DNA of 64,000 bases. It comes from Desulfurivibrio sp044068625 (GTDB lineage: Bacteria; Desulfobacterota; Desulfobulbia; Desulfobulbales; Desulfurivibrionaceae). The translations under genes were made by a program, and so were the position numbers. The stretch lies in assembly GCF_044068625.1 (NCBI RefSeq), contig NZ_JBIPKH010000014.1:1-64000 (forward strand), written 5' to 3'. Positions within the stretch are counted from its first letter, which is position 1; each line of letters starts with the position of its first letter. Below the pieces are notes generated by a model. That model was given only the letters and a program-made list of their open reading frames with translations, made no database searches and was not told the origin of the DNA. Below, one piece after another: positions 23,658 to 31,650 of this stretch.

Positions 23658-25397
23658 CTATACCATGACCGCCGTGGTGGCTTCCTCAACGGTGGTGATT
23701 CCGGCCAGGATCTTGGCGGCCCCGTCCTCTTTCAGGGTGCGGAGCTTGCCGGCCTGCCGCATGGCCCGGGTGATCGCCTGGGAGGAGGCCCGCTGCATGA
23801 TCAGCTCCTGCACCGTTTCATCATTGGGCAGAATCTCGTAGAGCCCCACCCGTCCGGCGTAACCGGTTTGTCGGCACTGGATACAGCCGGCCCCCCGGAA
23901 AAACTCGACACCCGCCTCCTGTTCCAACTCCCAGAAGTGGAGGAGGGCCCGATCCGGCTCATACCTCTCCCGGCAGTGGGGACAGGTTTTACGGACCAGC
24001 CGCTGGGCCACCGAAACCAGCAGGGAGGAAGCGATCATGAAGGGTTCCACCCCCATGTCCAGCAGGCGGGTGATCGCCCCGGCGGCGTCGTTGGTGTGGA
24101 CGGTGGAGAGCAGCCGGTGGCCGGTAAGAGCCGCCTGCACCGCGATATCGGCGGTTTCCCGGTCGCGGATCTCGCCCACCATCACCACGTCGGGGTCCTG
24201 GCGCAGAATCGAGCGCAGGCCCGAGGCGAAGGTCATGCCCGCCTTGCGGTTGAGCTGCACCTGACGAATCTTTTCCATCCGGTATTCCACCGGATCCTCC
24301 AGGGTGACGATATTGATCTCGGGCTGATTAAGTTCGCGGAGGATGGCGTAAAGGGTGGTGGATTTACCGCTGCCGGTGGGGCCGGTGGCCAGGATCATTC
24401 CGTAGGGCTTGCTCACCAGGCCGGCCAGCCGGGTTCGTTCCGCCTCCTCCATCCCCAGCTCCTCCATGGTATAGATGCCGCCCCCCATGTCGAGCAAGCG
24501 CAACACCACGTTTTCCCCATGGATGGTGGGCAGGGTGGAGACCCGGACGTTGATCTCCCGCTTGGCCATATTGATGGTAAAACGACCGTCCTGGGGGATT
24601 CTGGTGGTGGCGATATCCATGTTGGCCAAAATCTTGAGGCGGGAGACCAGGGCCAGGTGCAGGTTGCGGGGCGGGGCCGACACCTCCTGCAGGCGGCCGT
24701 CGATCCGGAAGCGCACCTGGATATACTTCTTTTCCGGACTGATATGGACATCACTGGCCTTTTCGACCACCGCCTGGGAGAGGATGGAGTTGACCAGGCG
24801 GATAACCGGGGCATCCTCGGCCATGCTCTGCAGGGAGGAGACCGCCACCTCGCCGGCCAGCTCCTCGGCCTCCCGCTCCCCCACCTCCAGGGTGGCCATA
24901 TCCTCCATCAAGCCGTCAAGGCCGGTCCGCAACCCGTAAACGGTGGCGATCAGTTGTTCAAATTCGCTCTCCGGGCAGATGTAGGGCTGCACCTCCTTGC
25001 CGGTGGAACCCTCGATGGCGTCCAGGGCGTAGATATCCATGGGATCGGTCATGACCAGCAGCAGCACCGAGCCCCGCAGGCCCAGGGGGACGGCCCGGTG
25101 TTTCTGGGCCAGCTCGGGGGCCAGCAGGGTGGCCAGCCGGGAATCGATGGTGAAATCGGCAGAGGAGAAACGGGGAATCCGCAACTGCTTGCTCACCAGC
25201 TCGATGATCTGCTCTTCGCGGACAAGAGCGTTGCGGATCAGGTACTCCCCCAGGCGCAAGCCGGACCTGGCCTGATCCTCCAGGGCCCGGGCCAGCTTTT
25301 CCTGACTGATTATGCCGGCCGCGACCAGCATCTCGCCCAGCAGCACTTTCTTTCTCAAGGTCACTACCTCTAGCACGGGTGATCGATTATATGCCAT
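23658..25397 (-). CDS. mshE: GspE/PilB-family pilus assembly ATPase (MshE-like)
   Basis: A 579-residue protein. The N-terminal MshEN-like region (LLGEMLVAAGIISQEKL and about 100 residues more) is the part that binds c-di-GMP in MshE and PilB relatives. It has Walker A GPTGSGKST (339-347), an Asp box, Walker B VVMVGEIRDRETA and a His box STVHTNDA. A zinc-binding CPHC and CIQC pair sits near 472-508. It powers pilus extension from the cytoplasmic side of the platform. The start may be ATG 25397, overlapping the preceding fragment, or GTG 25364. Confidence 0.88.
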   Translation of the reverse strand: MAYNRSPVLEVVTLRKKVLLGEMLVAAGIISQEKLARALEDQARSGLRLGEYLIRNALVREEQIIELVSKQLRIPRFSSADFTIDSRLATLLAPELAQKHRAVPLGLRGSVLLLVMTDPMDIYALDAIEGSTGKEVQPYICPESEFEQLIATVYGLRTGLDGLMEDMATLEVGEREAEELAGEVAVSSLQSMAEDAPVIRLVNSILSQAVVEKASDVHISPEKKYIQVRFRIDGRLQEVSAPPRNLHLALVSRLKILANMDIATTRIPQDGRFTINMAKREINVRVSTLPTIHGENVVLRLLDMGGGIYTMEELGMEEAERTRLAGLVSKPYGMILATGPTGSGKSTTLYAILRELNQPEINIVTLEDPVEYRMEKIRQVQLNRKAGMTFASGLRSILRQDPDVVMVGEIRDRETADIAVQAALTGHRLLSTVHTNDAAGAITRLLDMGVEPFMIASSLLVSVAQRLVRKTCPHCRERYEPDRALLHFWELEQEAGVEFFRGAGCIQCRQTGYAGRVGLYEILPNDETVQELIMQRASSQAITRAMRQAGKLRTLKEDGAAKILAGITTVEEATTAVMV

Positions 25398-25623
25398 CGG
25401 GCCGGGGGACCGGGCCGGGACTTGCGGCCACCCGGACGATCTGAGCCGGCAGCGCCGTCACTTGGGGAAAAAGCTCCCAGGCCGCCCGGGTTTCGGCGAA
25501 ACTAAGCGGCCGCAGCCGATAGAGCAGGTTGATCCGATCCTGGAAGTTGGGCTTGGCCGCCAGCCGCTCGGCAAACTCCTCCTGGGCAAAGATGATGATC
25601 TGCAGCAGCTGGAAATATTCCAC
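25387..25623 (-). pseudogene. remnant of an MshM/ExeA-type AAA ATPase
   Basis: A 78-codon frame whose first 50 residues (LLQIIIFAQEEFAERLAAKP, then NLLYRLRPLSFAET) match the second half of the AAA module in MshM/ExeA proteins, normally 270 residues or more. The Walker motifs are missing, and the segment after AETRA looks internally deleted (AWELFPQV then PAQIVRVAAS). It lies between mshL and mshE, where mshM sits in canonical MSHA operons. The frame opens at GTG with no ribosome site. I regard it as a decayed fragment, though a retained short peptide cannot be ruled out. Confidence 0.6.
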
Positions 25624-25636
25624 GGGGGCTGCTCCA

Positions 25637-27145
25637 TCAGGGGGCGGCGATTCTTTGGGGCAAAATGACCGGGGTCAGAAAAATCAAAACCTCCTCCATG
25701 GCGCTGGCCTTGCTGGACCCCCGAAAGAACCAGCCCAGGCCGGGCAGATCCTTGAGTCCGGGCACCCCGCTGTTGGTGTCGGCCAACTGCTGTTTGGTGA
25801 GCCCCGAAATCACGATGGTTTCGCCGTTGGCCACGTTGAGGTTGGTTTCGGTCTGCTTCTTGATGATAAAGGGGTTGCCCTCCACCTGCCGGCTCAAATC
25901 AACCTCATCCTTGGTGACCGCGATCTTCATCCGCAGGTTGTCTGGGTCGATGATATTGGGGGTTATCTCCAGCCGCAGCACCGCGTTCTCATAGCGCACG
26001 GTGCGATCGCCGTCGGTGACGGTCACCACCGGAATCCGGGTGCCGTTCTCGGTGAAGGCCATCTGGTTGTCCATGGTGGTGATGGAGGGCTGGGACAAAA
26101 TGTTGACCTTACCGTCCTCCTGCAGGGCCTGGAGCTGAAGACTGAGGAAGTTCCAGTTGCTGGAGCCGTAAAGCAGGCCCAGGGTGGAAGTGATGGGGGA
26201 GCCGTCGGGGTTCACCCCGCCGCCGAGCAGGGTTTCCTGGCCGGTGGCCGGCAGCAGAGCGGTGGGATCAAGCCCCTCGGTGATCCCGTGGGGCCGGTTT
26301 TGCCCCGCCAGATAACGGCCGGACCACTGGACTCCCAGGTCGCGGGCCACCGACTTGGAGGCCTCGACGATGGTGGCCTCGATCAGCACCTGGGGCCGGG
26401 GTCGATCGAGCAAGGTGATCATCCGACCCACCCGCTCAAGATCCTCCTGGGTGGCCTGGATCACCAGGGAGTTGGAGTGGCGATCCACCACCACCGATCC
26501 CCGGGCATTGCCCTCGCCATCCTTGGTCAGCATGGCCAGCAGGGTCTCCCGCAACTCGCCGGCATTGGCATAGCTTATCTTGACGATCTGGGAGGCCAGG
26601 GGGGCCACCCTACCGATCTCGATCCGATGGGCCCCCTTCTTCTCCTTGACCGCCGCCAGCCGCAAATCATGCTCCATGTCGTCGATGGTCATCACCCGCA
26701 GAATATCCCCCTCCCAGGCGTAAGCCAGGCCGTGGGTGGCCAGCATGCCGCGGAAGGCTTGATCCCAGGGCACGTTGTGGAGATGAACGTCGGTGGTGCC
26801 GGTGATGGTGGGATTGATGATCAGGTTAAGCTCGGCCAGCCGGGCCAGACTGCGCAGCACCGAGGTGATGGGGACGTTCCAGAGGTGCATGCTCACCGGC
26901 TTGGTGGGCATGGGGCGGAACTCATCCTCCAGGCCGGTGATGGTTTCCACCTGTTCCACCAGCGGCGCCAGCAGCACGCTTTCCCGCCGCGGCGCGGGAG
27001 AGTGCCCCCTGGCATCCTCGGCCAGCAACCGCCACTCCTCGAAAAAGCCCTCCTGCTGGAGCTGGGACTTCTGGGCGGCGCAGCCCGACAGCAGAAGCAG
27101 CGACAGGGCCAGACCGAGAGCCAACATGACCCGGCGACAACTCAT
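25637..27145 (-). CDS. mshL: outer-membrane secretin (MshL/PilQ family)
   Basis: A 502-residue lipoprotein. The lipobox L-L-S-G-C puts the lipid on Cys22. An N-terminal STN/secretin N-domain follows (MHLWNVPITSVLRSL, VHLHNVPWDQAFRGML), a second N-domain (VKISYANAGELRETLLAML), then the secretin barrel-forming domain with LIEATIVEAS and GETIVISGLTKQQ. It forms the gated outer-membrane ring for the pilus. ATG 27145 has gaggaggaaggaag upstream and overlaps the preceding gene by four bases. Confidence 0.88.
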   Translation of the reverse strand: MSCRRVMLALGLALSLLLLSGCAAQKSQLQQEGFFEEWRLLAEDARGHSPAPRRESVLLAPLVEQVETITGLEDEFRPMPTKPVSMHLWNVPITSVLRSLARLAELNLIINPTITGTTDVHLHNVPWDQAFRGMLATHGLAYAWEGDILRVMTIDDMEHDLRLAAVKEKKGAHRIEIGRVAPLASQIVKISYANAGELRETLLAMLTKDGEGNARGSVVVDRHSNSLVIQATQEDLERVGRMITLLDRPRPQVLIEATIVEASKSVARDLGVQWSGRYLAGQNRPHGITEGLDPTALLPATGQETLLGGGVNPDGSPITSTLGLLYGSSNWNFLSLQLQALQEDGKVNILSQPSITTMDNQMAFTENGTRIPVVTVTDGDRTVRYENAVLRLEITPNIIDPDNLRMKIAVTKDEVDLSRQVEGNPFIIKKQTETNLNVANGETIVISGLTKQQLADTNSGVPGLKDLPGLGWFFRGSSKASAMEEVLIFLTPVILPQRIAAP

Positions 27146-27627
27146 CTTCCTTCCTCCTCTTCAAAGGGAATGACCACCAGGGTCTCCCGGGTGTCCACGG
27201 CGATCAGCACCCGCTCGGGATAGATGTGCCGCAGGCGGGCACCGGCGATCTCCAGCGCTTCGTTTTCGCCGAACTCCCGGCCATTGATGATCGCCATTCG
27301 TCGGGGGCCCATCTCAACATAGCCGGTGTACCGGAAAAGGTGTTCGAACTGATCCCCCGCCAGTTCGACAGGACTTTTTTCGGTGCGAAAATAGAAGGGG
27401 TCCACCGGCCAGGGCCGGTTGAGGGCCCGGGCGGCCTCCCGCTCCCGCGCCCCGATGGCCAGCCGCGGCAACTGCTCGGCAATTTCCCGGCGCAGCTCCT
27501 CGGAGGCCCCCGTCACCACCGCGGCCGGCTGCTCCAGCCCCCGACCCGGGTCGGTCAACAGCACCCAGCCGCCGATCACCATCGCCGCTCCGGCCAGGGC
27601 CAGTAAAATTTTTTCTCTCTTTTCCAT
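27142..27627 (-). CDS. PilP/MshK-like pilus biogenesis protein
   Basis: A 161-residue bitopic protein with one N-terminal membrane helix (ILLALAGAAMVIGGWVLL) and a periplasmic domain ending in a GspC/PilP-like beta fold (TGYVEMGPRRMAIINGREF, ARLRHIYPERVLIAVD). It probably links the inner-membrane PilN/O-like complex to the secretin encoded next, with which it shares a four-base stop/start overlap. The sequence is too diverged for a firm orthologue; position fits mshK. Confidence 0.65.
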   Translation of the reverse strand: MEKREKILLALAGAAMVIGGWVLLTDPGRGLEQPAAVVTGASEELRREIAEQLPRLAIGAREREAARALNRPWPVDPFYFRTEKSPVELAGDQFEHLFRYTGYVEMGPRRMAIINGREFGENEALEIAGARLRHIYPERVLIAVDTRETLVVIPFEEEEGR

Positions 27628-27648
27628 CGCTCGGCTTCAGCTCACCGT

Positions 27649-28182
27649 TTATTTGCCCAACTTTAGCAGCAACTGCAGGGTGTATTCCCGGCCGCCGATT
27701 ATTTCCCGGATCTGGAGGGAGGAGACCGCCTGGAGGTAGGGGATCTCCAGCAGTCCAAGCAGCAGCTCGCGCAAGGCCGGATAGTCACCCTCGATCACCA
27801 GCTCGACCAGCAGCAGGTCGGAGCCCCCCTCCAGGGAGGCGGGGCTGGGGGTGGCGGAAACCAGCTTCATCCCGGCCCGCCGGCTGACCTGCTCCAGCTC
27901 GGGGGCGATCCCACCAACCTCGCCCGCCAGCCCCTCCAGGGGCGGAACCGGGGGCAGAGCCAACTCCTCCCGGGCTTTTTGCAGGGCGGTGAGCTGGGCG
28001 TAAAGGGGGTCCAGCAGTTTCGCCTCCTCGATCCGCGCCTCGGTCTCGGCAATCTGCCGGCGCAGCCCCTCGGCATCCTGGCGGGTCGGCAGCACCAGCA
28101 GGAAGCTGATGGCCAGCAACGCCATGAAACCGCCCGCCAGATAGAGCAGCATCGCCACCGGAGTATTTCCCTTGATGATCAT
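27649..28182 (-). CDS. PilO/MshJ-like inner-membrane alignment protein
   Basis: A 177-residue protein with one membrane helix near residues 10-32 (YLAGGFMALLAISFLLVLP), a coiled-coil stretch (ADAEGLR-like region to about residue 75), and a C-terminal ferredoxin-like beta domain (LLLVELVIEGDYPALRELLL). This is the PilO architecture. ATG 28182 is chosen over TTG 28188. It follows the MshI-like gene by 18 bases. Confidence 0.7.
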   Translation of the reverse strand: MIIKGNTPVAMLLYLAGGFMALLAISFLLVLPTRQDAEGLRRQIAETEARIEEAKLLDPLYAQLTALQKAREELALPPVPPLEGLAGEVGGIAPELEQVSRRAGMKLVSATPSPASLEGGSDLLLVELVIEGDYPALRELLLGLLEIPYLQAVSSLQIREIIGGREYTLQLLLKLGK

Positions 28183-28200
28183 TGGCAACCAGGCCCCGCT

Positions 28201-29961
28201 TCAACCATATTGCATGGAAAGGGTAAATTTCAAAACCTTGCCGATTCCCGGATAGCTCTCCTCGGTGGTTTTTTGCAACCGGACGTTGCTGAACAGCCCG
28301 GAGGCCTGCAACCGCACGATATATCCCGTCAAGTAGGAGTCGAGCAGTTGCCGGTTCCCCTCGACAAAGCCGTCCAGAATCAGATTGCCGGCTCCGGTGG
28401 CGCCCTTGTCTCCGGCATCGATCATGAGACTGTGCAGCCGCACATTGGGCGCCATCGAAACCGCTGCCACCTCTCCCAGCACCGCGATGCTCTTGTGGCG
28501 GACCAGCGACCGCTCGCTCTCCTCCCGGCTTTTGCGCGCCTGGGCAAGAAGGCCACTCAGATACTGGGGGCTAAGCTCCGGACCCAGGGCGACCAGCTCG
28601 GCCTGCCGGCGGTCGAGTTCCGCCTGGTAGCCGGCCCGGGTGTGGGCCTGCCAGCCGTAAAAAACCAGGGCCAGGCCCACCAGCAGAGCCATGCCGACAA
28701 CCGCCGCCCGTTGGGTCAGGCGCTCCTTGCGGGCCTGCTCCTTCTCTCGGTAGGTATGGAGAAAATTGGGGGTGGAGCCCACCTCGGCCAGGGCCAGGCC
28801 CAGGGGCACGGCAAAGAGGATCCGTTCCCTTGGCGCCGCGGGGGCGTGGATGGAGACCAGGCTCGGGCCCGCGAAGACAAAGGGGTCGAGAATTTCGACG
28901 GCTATGGCCAACTGCTCCTGAAGGTAAGCGGCCAGCCCCGGAAAGAGAGCGGCCCCACCGGAAAGGATCAGTTTTTCCGGCCGGGGAAAGTGGAGGGTCT
29001 GCTCAAAGTATTCGAAGGTTCGCTCGATCTGGTTGGCCAGCCGGCCCAGGGCCGGGGTGATCAGTCGCAGTAGCTCTTCATCCTGACCGGCACCGGCCTC
29101 GCCCCTTCCCCTCAACTTATCCTCGAACCGGGCCATGGCCTCGGCGGCGGAAAGCTCCGTGGGACTCTCCTCCACCATGGCCTCGACAAAGCTGTTGCTG
29201 CCGGTCCGGATATTGCGACTGAACAGAAAATCATGCCGGGAGAAAAGGTCGATCCGGGACCACTCCCGATCCAGGTGAACGTGGGCCCAGGACTCCCCCG
29301 GCGGGGCGGCGGAACCGGCCCGGAGCAGCTCGTTGATCGCCGCCGCCTCGCAGCTCAGCCCGCTCAAGGCAAAGCCGGCCCGGCGATACAACCGCTGCAA
29401 GGCCTGCACCGCCTCGCGACGGGCCAGATAGCAGACCACCTGCAGCTTGGGAATCCCCTTGTCCATCACCTCCCCCACCAGGGAGTAGTCGAAGATCACC
29501 TGCTGCTCGTTGAATCGCTTCTCCTTCTGCATCGCCCAGTAAACGGCGCTGGAGAGCTCCCGGCCCGAGGCCTTGGGGAGGCGCAGGGGGTAAACCTCAA
29601 GCTGATCGGAGGGCAACACCGCCCAGATCCGGGCGGCGGCGCTCACCCCAAAGTTCTGGAGGGAGGTTTTGAGAAAGGCGGGAAAGGTTTCGCCGGCGGG
29701 GGTCAGGTTGCCGGGATAAGGATAGCTCTTGCAGTCATCAAGCCGCCGGTTCGCAACGGGGCCGGTCATCCTCACCAACCGCAGAGCGTCCTCCTCAACC
29801 AGCACCCCCACAACCGGACCCTTGCCGGCGGCGGAGAAGATCCGTTTCCCTCCTCCGGAGGCGGTGGATGAGACCGGGGGCGACGAAGACTCCGCCTGGG
29901 AGTTTCCCCGAATGATTTCAAGCAGTTTCTCGGTGGATGACCCCCTCTTCACATCCCTCAT
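28201..29961 (-). CDS. mshI: PilM-PilN fusion (MshI-like) pilus biogenesis protein
   Basis: A 586-residue protein. Residues about 45-400 form an actin-like ASKHA domain as in PilM (VVGVLVEEDALRLVRM phosphate-loop segment, LILSGGAALFPGL second motif). A membrane helix (AAVVGMALLVGLALVFYGW) and a PilN-like periplasmic coiled coil and domain follow to the end (IAVLGEVAAVSMAPNVRLHS). PilM and PilN are usually separate, but MshI-type proteins combine them. It is the first gene of the operon; ATG 29961 has gagggg upstream. The first 45 residues are low complexity. Confidence 0.8.
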   Translation of the reverse strand: MRDVKRGSSTEKLLEIIRGNSQAESSSPPVSSTASGGGKRIFSAAGKGPVVGVLVEEDALRLVRMTGPVANRRLDDCKSYPYPGNLTPAGETFPAFLKTSLQNFGVSAAARIWAVLPSDQLEVYPLRLPKASGRELSSAVYWAMQKEKRFNEQQVIFDYSLVGEVMDKGIPKLQVVCYLARREAVQALQRLYRRAGFALSGLSCEAAAINELLRAGSAAPPGESWAHVHLDREWSRIDLFSRHDFLFSRNIRTGSNSFVEAMVEESPTELSAAEAMARFEDKLRGRGEAGAGQDEELLRLITPALGRLANQIERTFEYFEQTLHFPRPEKLILSGGAALFPGLAAYLQEQLAIAVEILDPFVFAGPSLVSIHAPAAPRERILFAVPLGLALAEVGSTPNFLHTYREKEQARKERLTQRAAVVGMALLVGLALVFYGWQAHTRAGYQAELDRRQAELVALGPELSPQYLSGLLAQARKSREESERSLVRHKSIAVLGEVAAVSMAPNVRLHSLMIDAGDKGATGAGNLILDGFVEGNRQLLDSYLTGYIVRLQASGLFSNVRLQKTTEESYPGIGKVLKFTLSMQYG

Positions 29962-30176
29962 GCCCGGCCCCTCATTTTTCTAAATTGGTTGAGAAAAAGG
30001 AGAACAATAAACCGTTTTTTTGTCAATTGATTTGCGCCCCTTTCTGAAAAAAACAGCACTTTTTGTTAATTTTCTTGCCGATGGCCCCAAAGCCGGCTGG
30101 CGCCCCCTTAGCGCCCTCCCCCTTTGGGCTTGACATTGCCCGACGAAGCGGTGAAAGTGGAAACGAACCGTAACAG

Positions 30177-30266
30177 CCCGTTGAAAAACAGGCTGTTCGT
30201 GAGGTTGGCCAAAGCCATCTTTGGCCAACTGTTAGTTGGAAAAGCCAGGGATGGCTTTTTCAACGG
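30177..30266. repeat. nested palindromic element upstream of metY
   Basis: Outer arms ccgttgaaaaa (30178-30188) and tttttcaacgg (30256-30266) enclose two inner hairpins: ttggccaaag (30205-30214) with ctttggccaa (30219-30228), and aaaagcca (30240-30247) with tggctttt (30252-30259). The second ends in T-runs and could act as a terminator or attenuator. Outer motifs of this type occur at the ends of small mobile palindromes in related bacteria. The rest of 29962-30287 holds AT-rich sequence and a TTGACA (30130-30135) with only a poor -10; no gene is present. Confidence 0.6.
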
Positions 30267-30287
30267 ACTGGTAAGGAGGAGCCTGCC

Positions 30288-31634
30288 ATGCCGAAGAAAG
30301 ATTGGAAAGCCGAGACCATCGCCCTGCACGGCGGCCACACCCCGGATGTGGCCACCCGCAGCCGGGCGGTTCCCATCTATCAGACCACCAGCTACGTCTT
30401 CGCCGACACCGACGATGCCGCCTCGCTTTTTGCCCTCAAGCCCGAGGTGTGGGCCCCGCGCCTGAACCTGGATACCCCGGGATTGCGGCCCGACGATTTT
30501 CCCGCGGAAGCCACCGGCAATATCTATACCCGGATCATGAACCCCACCACCGATGTGCTGGAGCGGCGGATGATGATGCTGGAGGGCGGCGTCGGGGCCC
30601 TGGCCACCAGCTCGGGCTCCTCCGCCATCACCTACGCCATCATGAACATCTGCGAGGCCGGGCATCACCTGGTGGCCGCCTCCAGCCTCTATGGCGGGAC
30701 CTACAACCTGCTGCAACACACCCTGCCCCGTTACGGCATCACCACCACTTTTGTGGCCGCCGACCAGCCGGAGGCCTTCGCGGCGGCGATCACCGATAAA
30801 ACCCGCGCCCTGCTGGTGGAAACCATCGGCAATCCCCGCCTGGACACCCCGGATCTGGCCGCCATCGCCCAGGTGGCCCACCGGGCCGGAATTCCCCTGA
30901 TCGTGGACAACACCGTGCCCACCCCGGCCCTCTGCCGCCCCTTCGAGTTCGGGGCCGATATCGTGGTCCATTCATTGACCAAGTTTTGTGGGGGGCACGG
31001 CAACTCCATCGGCGGGGTGATCGTCGATTCGGGCAATTTCGACTGGCAGGCTGCCGGCAAATTTCCCATGCTCACCGAGCCGGACGCCTCCTATGGCGGG
31101 GTGGTTTGGAGCCAGGCGGTGGGCAAGGCGGCCTACGTGATCCGGGCCCGAACCATTCTGTTGCGGGACACCGGGGCCTGCCTTTCGCCGATGAACAGCT
31201 TCCTGCTGCTCCAGGGGATCGAAACCCTGACTTTACGGATGGAACGCCACTGCGCCAACGCCATGGCCGTGGCCGAGTTTCTGCAGGGCCATCCGGCGGT
31301 GGAGTGGGTTCTCTACCCGGGACTGGCGAACCACCCCACCCACGCCATGGCCCAAAAGCAGCTCCGGGGGGGCTACGGCGCCCTGGTGGGCTTTGGGATC
31401 AAGGGGGGGCTGGAGAGCGGCCGCCGGTTCATCAACCAGCTTAAACTGTTCAGCCACCTGGCCAACATCGGCGACGCCCGGAGCCTGGCGATCCACCCGG
31501 CCTCCACCACCCACTCCCAGTTGACCCCGGCCGAGCAGCAGGCCGCCGGAGTCTCCCCCGATTTTGTCCGCCTCTCGGTGGGGCTGGAACATATTGATGA
31601 TCTCCGGGAAGATCTGGCCCAGGCCCTGACCTGA
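30288..31634 (+). CDS. metY: O-acetylhomoserine sulfhydrylase (PLP-dependent, MetY family)
   Basis: A 448-residue cystathionine-gamma-synthase family enzyme that makes homocysteine from O-acetylhomoserine and sulfide. The PLP lysine is Lys232 in VVHSLTKFCGGHG; the phosphate and ring contacts are in GSSAITYAIM and IVDNTVPTP. Typical N-terminal ALHGGH and PIYQTTSY are present. Relative to usual members it carries an extra segment of about 25 residues (51-77) between the ALK turn and GNIYTRIMNPT. A strong taaggagg site precedes ATG 30288. Methionine gamma-lyase is a less likely alternative. Confidence 0.88.
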   Translation: MPKKDWKAETIALHGGHTPDVATRSRAVPIYQTTSYVFADTDDAASLFALKPEVWAPRLNLDTPGLRPDDFPAEATGNIYTRIMNPTTDVLERRMMMLEGGVGALATSSGSSAITYAIMNICEAGHHLVAASSLYGGTYNLLQHTLPRYGITTTFVAADQPEAFAAAITDKTRALLVETIGNPRLDTPDLAAIAQVAHRAGIPLIVDNTVPTPALCRPFEFGADIVVHSLTKFCGGHGNSIGGVIVDSGNFDWQAAGKFPMLTEPDASYGGVVWSQAVGKAAYVIRARTILLRDTGACLSPMNSFLLLQGIETLTLRMERHCANAMAVAEFLQGHPAVEWVLYPGLANHPTHAMAQKQLRGGYGALVGFGIKGGLESGRRFINQLKLFSHLANIGDARSLAIHPASTTHSQLTPAEQQAAGVSPDFVRLSVGLEHIDDLREDLAQALT

Positions 31635-31650
31635 GGGGCAAACGGCTATA

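Noticed and set aside
23283..25373. 696-codon plus-strand frame opposite mshG and mshE
   Set aside because: Antisense shadow of high-GC coding sequence; no domain or ribosome site.
30000..30060. Promoter for the mshI operon at TTGACA (minus, 30026-30021)
   Set aside because: The -35 is perfect, but no -10-like hexamer lies 16-19 bases downstream.
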